DNA of 64,000 nucleotides from Actinospineispora spinosispora DSM 44797. Lineage in GTDB: Bacteria; Actinomycetota; Actinomycetes; Mycobacteriales; Pseudonocardiaceae. Positions 40,058 to 48,783 of this stretch are shown one piece after another. Under the pieces are notes generated by a model. It saw only the letters and a program-made list of their open reading frames with translations. It made no database searches and had not been told where the DNA came from. The position numbers and the translations under genes were made by a program. The DNA is taken from NCBI RefSeq assembly GCF_000429025.1, contig NZ_KE386834.1, positions 124,001 to 188,000 of the forward strand. Direction: 5' to 3'. Each line of letters begins with the position of its first letter. Position 1 is the stretch's first letter.

Positions 40058-42955
40058 GTGGTCCTGAACCGTCTGCTCCGTGCCGGTGAGACGAAGTTGG
40101 TGCGGCGGCTCTCGCGCGTGGCCGACCACGTCGATACATTCGAGGCCGAGGTCCAGCCGCTCTCGGATGAGCAGCTGCGCGCCAAGACCGTGGAGTTCCG
40201 GGAACGCTACGCGGGTGGCGAGCACCTCGACGATCTGCTTCCCGAGGCGTTCGCCGTGGTCCGTGAGGCCGCCAAGCGCACGATCGGCCAGCGGCCGTTC
40301 AAGGTGCAGATGATGGGTGGCGCCGCGCTGCACCTCGGCAACGTGGCGGAGATGAAGACCGGTGAGGGCAAGACGCTCACCTCGGTCCTCCCCGCGTACC
40401 TGAACGCGATCTCCGGCAAGGGCGTCCACATCGTCACGGTGAACGACTACCTGGCGAAACGCGACGCCGAGAAGATGGGCCGGATCCACCGCTTCCTCGG
40501 TCTCGAGGTCGGCGTGATCCTGTCCGAGATGGCTCCGCCGGAGCGGCGCAAGGCCTACCTCGCGGACATCACCTACGGCACGAACAACGAGTTCGGCTTC
40601 GACTATCTGCGCGACAACATGACCTGGCTGACCGAGGACATGGTGCAGCGCGGTCACAACTTCGCGGTCGTCGACGAGGCGGACTCGATCCTCATCGACG
40701 AGGCGCGCACCCCGCTGATCATCTCCGGGCCCGCCGAGCAGAGCGCCCGCTGGTACACCGAGTTCGCGCGGCTCTCGCCGCTGATGAACAAGGACGTGCA
40801 CTACGAGGTCGACGAGCGCAAGCGCACCATCGGTGTCACCGAGGAGGGTGTCGCCTACGTCGAGGACCAGCTCGGCATCGAGAACCTCTACGAGTCGGCG
40901 AACACCCCGCTGGTCGGCTACCTGAACAACGCGCTGAAGGCCAAGGAGCTGTTCAAGCGCGACAAGGACTACATCGTCCGCGACGGTGAGGTGCTCATCG
41001 TCGACGAGTTCACCGGCCGCGTGCTGATGGGCCGTCGCTACAACGAGGGCATGCACCAGGCCATCGAGGCCAAGGAGAAGGTGGAGATCAAGGCCGAGAA
41101 CCAGACCTTGGCCACCATCACCCTGCAGAACTACTTCCGGCTCTACGAGAAGCTCTCCGGGATGACCGGTACCGCCCAGACCGAGGCGGCCGAGCTGCAC
41201 CAGATCTACAAGATGAACGTCGTGTCGATCCCGACGAACCGGCCGATGGTCCGGTCCGACAGCTCGGACCTGATCTACAAGACCGAGCCCGCGAAGTTCG
41301 AGGCTGTCGCGGACGACATCGCGGAGCGGCACCGCAAGGGCCAGCCGGTGCTGGTCGGTACGACGAGCGTGGAGAAGTCGGAGTACCTGGCCAAGCTGCT
41401 GCTGCAGCGCCAGATTCCGCACGAGGTGCTCAACGCGAAGCACCACGAGCGCGAGGCCGCGATCGTGGCGCAGGCCGGGCACGCCGGCGCGGTCACGGTC
41501 GCCACCAACATGGCCGGTCGCGGTACCGACATCATGCTGGGGGGCAACCCCGAGTTCATGGCAGAGGTGGAGCTGCACTCGCGTGGCCTCGACCCGGTCG
41601 AGAACCGCGAGGAGTACGAGGCGGCCTGGGACCGCGCGCTCGCCGAGGCGAAGGAGCAGGTCGCCGCCGAGGCCGAGGAGGTCCGGCACGCCGGTGGCCT
41701 CTACGTGCTGGGCACCGAGCGCCACGAGTCCCGCCGCATCGACAACCAGCTGCGCGGTCGTTCCGGTCGTCAGGGCGACCCGGGCGAGTCCCGGTTCTAC
41801 CTGTCGCTCGGTGACGAGCTGATGCGCCGGTTCAACGGCGCCGCGGTCGAGTCGATCATGAACCGGCTGAACGTGCCGGACGACGTGCCGATCGAGGCCG
41901 GCATGGTCACGAAGGCGATCCGCAGCGCGCAGACGCAGGTCGAGCAGCAGAACTTCGAGATCCGCAAGAACGTCCTCAAGTACGACGAGGTCATGAACGA
42001 GCAGCGCAAGGTGATCTACGCCGAGCGCCGCAGGGTCCTGGCCGGGGAGAACCTGCGCGAGCAGGTCGACCACATGATCGGCGACGTGATCGCCGCCTAC
42101 GTGGACGGCGCCACCGCCGAGGGCTACTCCGAGGACTGGGACCTCGACGCGCTGTGGACCGCGCTCGGCACGCTCTTCCCGATCAGCATCCGCTGGCAGG
42201 ACCTGGTGGAGCAGGCCGAGCAGGGCGACGAGTTCGGCGAGCCGATCGAGCTCAGCCGCGAGCTGATCATCGACGAGGTCTACGCCGATGCGCGCGAGTG
42301 CTACGCGCGCCGCGAGGTCGAGATCGACGAGACGATCCCGGCGCAGGGTGGCATGCGGGAGCTGGAGCGCCAGATCCTGCTGACCGTCCTGGACCGCAAG
42401 TGGCGCGAGCACCTCTACGAGATGGACTACCTCAAGGAGGGCATCGGCCTGCGCGCGATGGCCCAGCGCGACCCGCTGATCGAGTACCAGCGCGAGGGCT
42501 TCGACATGTTCACCCAGGTCATGGACGGCATCAAGGAAGAAGCCGTCGGTTACCTGTTCAACGTGCAGGTCGCCCCGGTCGAGGCCACCACCCGGCCCGG
42601 CATGTCGATCGAGGACAAGAACGCGACCGACCCGGCGAGCGGCGCCGAGCCGACCGCCGCGGTGCCCAGCGGCAAGCGCGCCAGGCAGGCCAACCGAGGC
42701 GAGGAAGCCGAACCGGCGCAGAACGTGCCCGCCGCGTTGCGCGGAACCGGCGGGGCGCCCATCGCGGGTGCCGCGGCGAACGCCGCAGGGTTGCAGTACA
42801 GCGGCCCGGCCGAGGACGGCGGTGAGGTGCACAGCGGAGCGCCGCAGGGCAACGGCGGCGCGGCGGCCGAGCCGTCCCGCAACCAGCCGTGCCCGTGCGG
42901 CTCCGGCCGCAAGTACAAGCACTGTCACGGCACCCGCACCGGCGCCCGAGGCTAA
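40058..42955 (+). CDS. secA: preprotein translocase ATPase SecA (SecA1)
   Basis: The motor of Sec export, 965 residues. MKTGEGKTL is the Walker A box, VDEADSILIDEARTP the DEAD-like box, and TNMAGRGTDIMLGG and GRSGRQGDPG the second motor motifs. A ~100-residue flexible linker leads to a C-terminal zinc/SecB-type tail CPCGSGRKYKHCHG. The start is GTG at 40058. The length and zinc tail identify housekeeping SecA1, not SecA2. Confidence 0.98.
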   Translation: MVLNRLLRAGETKLVRRLSRVADHVDTFEAEVQPLSDEQLRAKTVEFRERYAGGEHLDDLLPEAFAVVREAAKRTIGQRPFKVQMMGGAALHLGNVAEMKTGEGKTLTSVLPAYLNAISGKGVHIVTVNDYLAKRDAEKMGRIHRFLGLEVGVILSEMAPPERRKAYLADITYGTNNEFGFDYLRDNMTWLTEDMVQRGHNFAVVDEADSILIDEARTPLIISGPAEQSARWYTEFARLSPLMNKDVHYEVDERKRTIGVTEEGVAYVEDQLGIENLYESANTPLVGYLNNALKAKELFKRDKDYIVRDGEVLIVDEFTGRVLMGRRYNEGMHQAIEAKEKVEIKAENQTLATITLQNYFRLYEKLSGMTGTAQTEAAELHQIYKMNVVSIPTNRPMVRSDSSDLIYKTEPAKFEAVADDIAERHRKGQPVLVGTTSVEKSEYLAKLLLQRQIPHEVLNAKHHEREAAIVAQAGHAGAVTVATNMAGRGTDIMLGGNPEFMAEVELHSRGLDPVENREEYEAAWDRALAEAKEQVAAEAEEVRHAGGLYVLGTERHESRRIDNQLRGRSGRQGDPGESRFYLSLGDELMRRFNGAAVESIMNRLNVPDDVPIEAGMVTKAIRSAQTQVEQQNFEIRKNVLKYDEVMNEQRKVIYAERRRVLAGENLREQVDHMIGDVIAAYVDGATAEGYSEDWDLDALWTALGTLFPISIRWQDLVEQAEQGDEFGEPIELSRELIIDEVYADARECYARREVEIDETIPAQGGMRELERQILLTVLDRKWREHLYEMDYLKEGIGLRAMAQRDPLIEYQREGFDMFTQVMDGIKEEAVGYLFNVQVAPVEATTRPGMSIEDKNATDPASGAEPTAAVPSGKRARQANRGEEAEPAQNVPAALRGTGGAPIAGAAANAAGLQYSGPAEDGGEVHSGAPQGNGGAAAEPSRNQPCPCGSGRKYKHCHGTRTGARG

Positions 42956-43473
42956 CCAAGGCGTAGTTCGGTGCATCGCCAGTGCCGTTCGCCGTGGGTG
43001 GGTGTGGTGATCTCGAAGCGGGCGGCGACCGCGCGGCATCGTCCGTGCAGCTGCCACACCACGCTGACCTCGGCGACGTCCTGGTCCGGACGGCAGATGT
43101 GCACGGTCCGCAGACCGGGCCTGCCGACCGGCCGGGCCGTCGGCGTCCGAGGCGGCCGGCCGTTCCGAGTGGTGTTCTGTTCCGCGGCCGCCCGGATGTA
43201 GCGCAGGACCGGGTCGGTGACCAGACCGCGTAGCTGCGCGGCCGGCCGCCGCCCGGTCACCACCTCCAGCGCGAGCCGCAGCACGATCTGCACCCGGTCA
43301 CGTAGGCGCCGCTGCACATCGGGGTGCGTGCCGTCCGCGTCGGACGCCACGACGTCGAGTGTCAGCGGTGGCGCGTCCACCTTCGGGGCGAGCGCCATGT
43401 CGGGCTCGGGCAATGGACGGACGACCGGCAGGCGTCGAACCGGTGGTGCGGTGACGTCGATGAGTGCGGTCAT
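42952..43473 (-). CDS. DUF6459 / Rv3235-like protein
   Basis: A 173-residue basic protein. The conserved part runs from residue ~60 (VLRLALEVVTGRRPAAQLRG, then LVTDPVLRYIRAA) to RPVGRPGLRTVHICRPDQDV and the C-terminal WQLHGRCRAVAARFE. Members of this family are encoded beside secA in many actinobacteria; the function is unknown. ATG 43473 has GGAGAAGCC just upstream. Its stop overlaps the secA stop. Confidence 0.82.
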   Translation of the reverse strand: MTALIDVTAPPVRRLPVVRPLPEPDMALAPKVDAPPLTLDVVASDADGTHPDVQRRLRDRVQIVLRLALEVVTGRRPAAQLRGLVTDPVLRYIRAAAEQNTTRNGRPPRTPTARPVGRPGLRTVHICRPDQDVAEVSVVWQLHGRCRAVAARFEITTPTHGERHWRCTELRLG

Positions 43474-43660
43474 GGCTTCTCCTGACGCCGTGCGGGCACA
43501 CCGCACGGAGGGAGACGACCGGGGCACTCCGGGCGTCGGACGATCCCGTCGGTGGGCGACCGGCGGCATGGTTCGGGACGGACGAGCGTGGACGAGCACT
43601 GTCACTATGCCCGCGGTCACCGACAGAAATCGGCTCGTCGGCCCGGATCGTTCGCGATCG

Positions 43661-44545
43661 TCAACCGGAGGCGACGCGCGACACCAGGTGGTCCAGGAGC
43701 GCACGCGCCGCGGGGTTGGTCGGCTGCCGCCCCCGGTGGACCAGCGACACCTCCCAGTTCATCGTGGGTGCGTCCAGCTGGACGATCGCCAGCCCGGGCG
43801 TCGATCGAGCGAGGGTCTCCTGCATGACGGCGACACCGATGCCGGTGCGCACCAGCTCGGGCTGCAACCCGATCTGGGTGACCTGTCCGACGATCTGACG
43901 CCGTAGACCCAGCTCGGCGCACGTGCGCCGGAGGATCGCGGTGACCGCGCTGCCGTCGGAGAACTCCACGAACGCCTCGTTGTCCAGCTCGGCCCACCGC
44001 ACCCGTTCGCGCCCGGCGAACCGATGGTCCGGCGAGGTGATCAGCACCAGGTTCTCCCGGTAGACGGTGTGCCCGGTCAGCCCGGGTGGCAGCGGCCGGT
44101 CGGATGCCAGGTAGGCGAGGTCGAGCTGGCCGGCGCGCAGCCGGTCGAGCATGTCGTTGACCGGGGAGTTCCACACGCTGATCTGGATGTTCGGGTGACG
44201 GTGATGGAAGGTCGAGAGCTCGGCGGGCAGGTCGATGGGACCGAGCCACTGGATCATGCCGATCGCCACCCGGCCCTGCTGAAGACCGGCGACCGCGCGC
44301 ACCGCATCGGTCGCGGCCGCCGCCTCGGCGAGCACCCGCCGCGCCGACGGCAGGAAGGCATGCCCGGCTTCGGAGAGCATGACCCGTCGGGTGGTCCGCT
44401 CGAACAACGGCGCGCCCAGCTCACGCTCCAGGTTGCGGATCGAGGTGCTCAGCGCGGACTGGACGATCGAGGACGCCCTGGCCGCCCCGGTGAAGCTGCC
44501 GTGCTCGACCACGGCGAGGAAGTGTTCAACCTGCCGCAGCTCCAT
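43661..44545 (-). CDS. LysR family transcriptional regulator
   Basis: A 294-residue LTTR. The N-terminal winged HTH reads RQVEHFLAVVEHGSFTGAAR, followed by QSALSTSIRNLERELGAPLF. The substrate-binding domain follows. It is divergent from an MFS transporter gene, which it probably controls, with an imperfect palindrome overlapping its own start. Confidence 0.93.
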   Translation of the reverse strand: MELRQVEHFLAVVEHGSFTGAARASSIVQSALSTSIRNLERELGAPLFERTTRRVMLSEAGHAFLPSARRVLAEAAAATDAVRAVAGLQQGRVAIGMIQWLGPIDLPAELSTFHHRHPNIQISVWNSPVNDMLDRLRAGQLDLAYLASDRPLPPGLTGHTVYRENLVLITSPDHRFAGRERVRWAELDNEAFVEFSDGSAVTAILRRTCAELGLRRQIVGQVTQIGLQPELVRTGIGVAVMQETLARSTPGLAIVQLDAPTMNWEVSLVHRGRQPTNPAARALLDHLVSRVASG

Positions 44546-44546
44546 T

Positions 44547-44563
44547 CATCGATCGTATAGATG
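44547..44563. promoter_or_regulatory. candidate LysR operator
   Basis: CATCGATCGTATAGATG is a 17-bp dyad with one mismatch per arm, two bases upstream of the LysR start codon in the divergent region. The location fits autoregulation. Confidence 0.4.
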
Positions 44564-44608
44564 AGAACGAGCTAAATCATGTGTTGGAAGGAACAATCAA
44601 CGCGACGC

Positions 44609-45835
44609 ATGCTGGATCGTGTGACTGCTGACCGTCGAGTCATCGCGACCATGGCCTTCGCGGCCGGCGCGGTGGTGGCCAACAACTACTACGCACAACC
44701 CCTGGAAGAGACCCTCGCGGCCGCGTTCCACGTGTCCGCCGGCGCGATCGGCGTACTCATCACGGTGTTCCAGCTCGGCTACGCGGTGGGCCTGGCGACC
44801 CTCGTTCCGCTGGGTGACCTGCTGGAACGCCGTCGGCTGCTGATCACCCTGCTCGTCTGCTGTGTGCTGGGACTCGTTGCGATGGCGGCCGCGCCCACGC
44901 TCGGGGTGCTCCTCGCGGCGGCCGTGCTGATCGGGCTGACCTCGGTCGCGGTGCAGGTGATCGTTCCGTTCGCGGCGCAGCTGGCGGGCGAGGGCAAGCA
45001 GGGACAGGTCGTCGGCACCGTGATGAGCGGGCTGCTCATCGGCATCCTGCTGTCCCGCACGGTGTCCGGCGTGCTCGCCGGCCTGGTCGGCTGGCGGTGG
45101 GTGTTCGGCACCGCCGCCGTGGTCACGGCCGGGGCCGCCGTGCTGCTCTGGCGCGAGCTGCCGGTGCATCAGCCGACCGTGCGCATGCGCTACCCGGCGC
45201 TGCTCGGCTCGGTGTTCCGGCTGATCGCCGACGAGCCCGCGCTGCGCTACCGGATGGCCTACGGCGCGCTCGACATGGGCATGTTCAGCATCTTCTGGGC
45301 CACGGCGGGCTTCCTGCTTGCGCGAGCCCCGTACCGGTGGAACGAGATCGAGATCGGCCTGTTCGCGCTGCTCGGCGTCGCCGGTGCGCTCGCCGCGCGG
45401 TTCGCCGGCAAGCTCGCCGACCGAGGCCATGCACGCTGGTCGACGCTGGGCTTCCTGGTGCTCGGGGCACTCAGCTGGCTCCCGATCGCCCTGGGCGTGT
45501 CGGGGACCGTCGTCGGCGTCATGGCGCTCGCGGTCGGTGTGGTGGTGCTGGACCTGGGTGTCCAGGGCCTGCACATCACCAACCAGAGCGTGATCTACCG
45601 GCTGCGCCCCGAGGCGCGCAGCCGGATCACCACGGCCTACATGACCGCCTACTTCCTGGGCGGCACGGTGGGCAGCGCGCTGGCGACACTCGTCTACAGC
45701 ACCCACGGCTGGATCGGCGTCTGCTGGCTGGGCGCGGCCTTCCCGGCGGTCGGCTGCGTGCTGTTCGCCGTGGAGCACCTGACCACCCGCGGCTCGCGCA
45801 CCGCCACCGGGCAGCCCGTACCGGCCGCCCGCTGA
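44609..45835 (+). CDS. MFS transporter (DHA1-like)
   Basis: A 408-residue 12-TM transporter. VANNYYAQPLEETLAAAF is the hallmark N-terminus of a YgaY/NepI-like subgroup, and LGDLLERRRLLITLL is motif A. Its substrate is unknown; the divergent LysR regulator suggests an inducible efflux system. ATG 44609 is chosen; an upstream ATG at 44579 is also in frame. Confidence 0.88.
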   Translation: MLDRVTADRRVIATMAFAAGAVVANNYYAQPLEETLAAAFHVSAGAIGVLITVFQLGYAVGLATLVPLGDLLERRRLLITLLVCCVLGLVAMAAAPTLGVLLAAAVLIGLTSVAVQVIVPFAAQLAGEGKQGQVVGTVMSGLLIGILLSRTVSGVLAGLVGWRWVFGTAAVVTAGAAVLLWRELPVHQPTVRMRYPALLGSVFRLIADEPALRYRMAYGALDMGMFSIFWATAGFLLARAPYRWNEIEIGLFALLGVAGALAARFAGKLADRGHARWSTLGFLVLGALSWLPIALGVSGTVVGVMALAVGVVVLDLGVQGLHITNQSVIYRLRPEARSRITTAYMTAYFLGGTVGSALATLVYSTHGWIGVCWLGAAFPAVGCVLFAVEHLTTRGSRTATGQPVPAAR

Positions 45836-45881
45836 GGACCGAGGCAGCGCGCGCCGCATCCCCCCGACCCCGCGGCAGACC

Positions 45882-45945
45882 TTGCACACCTTCGTGCTGC
45901 GTCGCACATGTCCGGACATGTGCGACGCAGCACCACGGTGTGCAA
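45882..45945. repeat. dispersed long palindrome, family B, copy 1
   Basis: Inner arms of 20 bp, GTGCTGCGTCGCACATGTCC and GGACATGTGCGACGCAGCAC, meet at TCCGGA with no loop. Outer arms TTGCACACC/GGTGTGCAA add 9 bp. It lies between convergent MFS and NmrA genes. A diverged copy is at 53835-53900. The GTCGCA/TGCGAC segments are shared with family A. Confidence 0.9.
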
Positions 45946-45967
45946 AGTCGCCGGAGAAGCCACCGGC

Positions 45968-46795
45968 TCAGCGGAAGTCGGCGGCGTGGTCCTGTGCCCA
46001 GCGGGCGAAGGTGCGGGGCGGGCGGCCGGTGACCTGCTCCACTCCGGGGAGGGGGGCCTCGGTGGTGCCTATCGAGGCTTGCCGCTGGTCGAGGATCGTG
46101 TGTGCGATCGCCTCCGGTACCCGACCGGTGAGCTGGGCCAGGCCCTCCTGTCTGGTCAGCTCCTCGAACCGGACCTGTCGCCCGATCGCCTCGCCGATGA
46201 GGTTCGCCTGCTCGACCTGGGTGAGCGCCCCGGCGCCGTTCAGCTCGTAGGCCGCCCCGTCGTGCCCGTCCTCCAGCAGCGCGGCGACCGCCACCGCCGC
46301 GATGTCCGCCTCGTGGATCAGGTTCGTGGACGACCGCGCGAACGGCGCCCGAACCACGCTCTCGGCCCGGATGGACGGTGCCCAGGCGAGGGTGTTGGTG
46401 GCGAACCCGCCGGGGCGGACGAACGTCGTGCCCAGGCCGGAGTCGCGCAGGGCGTCCTCGACGGTGCTGTGCCGCCGGGAGATCGGGTTGTCGTCACCCT
46501 GCACGACCGAGGACGAGGACAGCAGGACCACCCGGCGCACGCCGTTCGCGGCAGCCAGCGTGACCACCTCGGCGGCCGTCTCCGGCGAGGGGAACAGGAA
46601 CACCCGCTCGACGCCGGTGAACGCCTCGCAGAGCGACCGGGGTTCGAGCAGGTCACCGCCCACGACGTCGGCGCCGGACGGCAGGGTCGCGGTCGCCGGG
46701 TTCCGGGTGACCGCGCGGACCCGCTCACCCGCATCCAGCAGCTGGCGCAGCACCGCGCCGCCGACGTTGCCGGTCGCCCCGGTTACCAAGATCAT
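45968..46795 (-). CDS. NmrA-like NAD(P)-binding protein (atypical SDR)
   Basis: A 275-residue Rossmann protein starting MILVTGATGNVGGAVL, followed by a cofactor-specificity segment AVTRNP. It has no catalytic YxxxK, so it is either an NADPH-dependent quinone reductase (QorB-like) or a redox sensor. The promoter carries a MerR-type dyad between spaced -35 and -10 elements (46830-46860). Confidence 0.88.
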   Translation of the reverse strand: MILVTGATGNVGGAVLRQLLDAGERVRAVTRNPATATLPSGADVVGGDLLEPRSLCEAFTGVERVFLFPSPETAAEVVTLAAANGVRRVVLLSSSSVVQGDDNPISRRHSTVEDALRDSGLGTTFVRPGGFATNTLAWAPSIRAESVVRAPFARSSTNLIHEADIAAVAVAALLEDGHDGAAYELNGAGALTQVEQANLIGEAIGRQVRFEELTRQEGLAQLTGRVPEAIAHTILDQRQASIGTTEAPLPGVEQVTGRPPRTFARWAQDHAADFR

Positions 46796-46829
46796 TAATG
46801 TGCTCCTCGACTGGTGGATGTCGAGGACG

Positions 46830-46860
46830 AGCTTCGACCCTCAACCACGGTTGAGGTCAA
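46830..46860 (-). promoter_or_regulatory. MerR/SoxR-type promoter-operator for the NmrA-like gene
   Basis: On the minus strand TTGACC (-35) is followed after 19 bp by a weak -10 GAAGCT. The spacer holds CCTCAACC-GT-GGTTGAGG, arms of 8 bp. A 19-bp spacer with a dyad inside is the form activated by MerR-family regulators such as SoxR. No MerR gene lies in the window. Confidence 0.65.
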
Positions 46861-46943
46861 GTGCGATCTTCTCGCGCAAAACCCGGTCGTGAAATTCGGT
46901 GCACATGGCGCACAATGTCGGTCGCGCAGAGTAAGGAGCGATC

Positions 46944-47990
46944 TTGCCAAGAGGTGGAACGGGCGGCGAGTTCGCCGTCGAGGTGTCCGAGCTCGTCAAG
47001 CGCTACCCGAAAGCCTCGTCCAACGCCGTCGACGGACTGTCGTTCGCGGTGAAGCGGGGCGAGGTGTTCGGTCTCCTCGGACCCAACGGCGCTGGTAAGA
47101 CCACCACCGTCGGCGTGCTCACCACCCGGGTCCTGCCGACGTCCGGACGTGCGTTGGTCGCCGGCCTCGACGTCGTCCGTGACTCGGTCGCGGTGCGCGG
47201 GCACCTGGGCGTCGTGCCGCAGCGGGTGAACCTGGACCGCTCGCTCACCACCCGTAACAACCTCATCTTCCACGCCGCCTATCACGGTCTGTCGCGGGCC
47301 GACCGCGTCGCGCGCGCCGACGAGCTGCTCGACCGCATGGGGCTGGCGAGCAAGGCGAAGGAGAGCGTCGACAACCTCTCCGGCGGACAGTCGCAGCGGC
47401 TGATGATCGCCAGGGGCCTGATGCACCGGCCGAGCGTGCTGTTCCTCGACGAGCCGTCGACCGGGCTGGACCCGCAGGCCAGGCTGTTCGTGCACGACCG
47501 GGTGCGCGCGCTGCGCGACGAGGGCGTGACCGTGGTGCTCACGACGCACGACATGGATGAGGCGGCGAAGCTGTCCGACCGGGTCGCGGTCGTCGACCAC
47601 GGCACGATCCTGGCGCTGGACAGCCCGGCCGCGCTGGTGCGTTCGCTGCCCGGGAGCGCGACGCTCGACGCGGGCGTCCGGACCGAGGGTGTGCCGTCCG
47701 ACGTGCTGGTCTCCGCGCTGTCCCAGCTGCCGGGCGTGGAGCGGGTCGAGCCGCTCGGCGCCCCCGAGATGCCGGCCCATGCACCGGCCACGGGCGCGGT
47801 CGTCACCGAGAGCCCCGCTCTCGCGGGTGCGCTGCGGCTGCGCGTCTACCTGGCGGCCGAGCCCGCCGCGCTGGCCGGACCGGTGGTGACCGCGTTGTCC
47901 GCGCGCGGCGCGACGGTCATCGACCTGGCGCTCGGCGAGCCCACCCTCGAGGACGTCTTCATCCACCTGACCGGGAGAGACCTGCGATGA
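46944..47990 (+). CDS. ABC transporter ATP-binding protein, DrrA-like
   Basis: A 348-residue ATPase. Walker A LGPNGAGKTTT, signature LSGGQSQRLMIARGL, Walker B VLFLDEPSTGLDPQ, and a ~110-residue C-terminal domain ending in LEDVFIHLTGRDL, as in DrrA-type drug exporters. The start is TTG at 46944 with GGAG 5 nt upstream; no in-frame ATG/GTG is nearby. Paired with the permease downstream. Confidence 0.92.
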   Translation: MPRGGTGGEFAVEVSELVKRYPKASSNAVDGLSFAVKRGEVFGLLGPNGAGKTTTVGVLTTRVLPTSGRALVAGLDVVRDSVAVRGHLGVVPQRVNLDRSLTTRNNLIFHAAYHGLSRADRVARADELLDRMGLASKAKESVDNLSGGQSQRLMIARGLMHRPSVLFLDEPSTGLDPQARLFVHDRVRALRDEGVTVVLTTHDMDEAAKLSDRVAVVDHGTILALDSPAALVRSLPGSATLDAGVRTEGVPSDVLVSALSQLPGVERVEPLGAPEMPAHAPATGAVVTESPALAGALRLRVYLAAEPAALAGPVVTALSARGATVIDLALGEPTLEDVFIHLTGRDLR

Positions 47991-48778
47991 GTGCCCCGGA
48001 GTACACGGTCAGCACCACGGGCGCGTTCCTCGCGGTGCTCAGCCGCGACATGCACGTGACCGGCAAGGAGCTGGGCGCGTTCCTGGCGCAGACCCTGATC
48101 CAGCCGTTCTTCTTCCTGTTCGTCTTCGCGCACGTGCTCGGCGGCGCGGGTTTCGTCTCCGCCGGGTACGGCCAGATCATGCTGCCCGGCCTGCTGGCGC
48201 TGAACGCCTTCTTCGGCGCGCTGCAGGCCGTCGCGTTCCCGCTGGTGCTGGACTTCGCCTGGACCAGGGAGATCGAGGACCGGCTGCTGGCGCCGATCCC
48301 GATCCCGCTGGTCGGCGTCGAGAAGATCGTGTTCGGTGCACTGCGCGGGCTGATCTCGTCGCTGCTCATGGTGCCGATCGGGCTGCTCGTGCTCAGCGGC
48401 GTGGCGTGGCCGGCCTCGGGACTGCTGCCGGCGTTCCTGATGACCGCGCTGGGCGCGCTGCTGGGCGGGGCGATGGGGCTCGCCATCGGCACCCTGATGC
48501 CCCCGAAGCGCATCAACCTGCTCTTCGCGATGATCTTCGCGCCGTTGATGTTCACCGGCTCCGTGCAGTTCCCGTGGCGGGCGCTCGACACCCAGCAGTG
48601 GTTCCAGGTGCTGTGCGCGCTCAACCCGCTGACCTACGTCAGTGAGGGCATCCGCGCCGTGCTCGTCCCGGAGGTGCCGCACCTGCCGTTCGGCCTGTGC
48701 GCCGTGGTGACGGTCCTGGCCATCGCCGCGCTGAGCTGGCTGGGTATCCGAGGCTTCCTGCGCCGGGCCCTCGACTGA
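47987..48778 (+). CDS. ABC-2 type transporter permease, DrrB-like
   Basis: A 263-residue permease with six hydrophobic segments and the ABC-2 motif LALNAFFGALQAVAFPLVLD. The family element LNPLTYVSEGIRAVLVP is near the C-terminus. ATGA overlap with the ATPase gene indicates coupling. The exported compound is unknown. Confidence 0.9.
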   Translation: MSAPEYTVSTTGAFLAVLSRDMHVTGKELGAFLAQTLIQPFFFLFVFAHVLGGAGFVSAGYGQIMLPGLLALNAFFGALQAVAFPLVLDFAWTREIEDRLLAPIPIPLVGVEKIVFGALRGLISSLLMVPIGLLVLSGVAWPASGLLPAFLMTALGALLGGAMGLAIGTLMPPKRINLLFAMIFAPLMFTGSVQFPWRALDTQQWFQVLCALNPLTYVSEGIRAVLVPEVPHLPFGLCAVVTVLAIAALSWLGIRGFLRRALD

Positions 48779-48783
48779 CGGGT

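Noticed and set aside
39992..43057. A >1000-codon open frame antisense to secA
   Set aside because: It has no family similarity, is Arg/Val/Leu/Asp-rich in the way expected of the complement of GC-rich coding DNA, and lies over an unmistakable secA.
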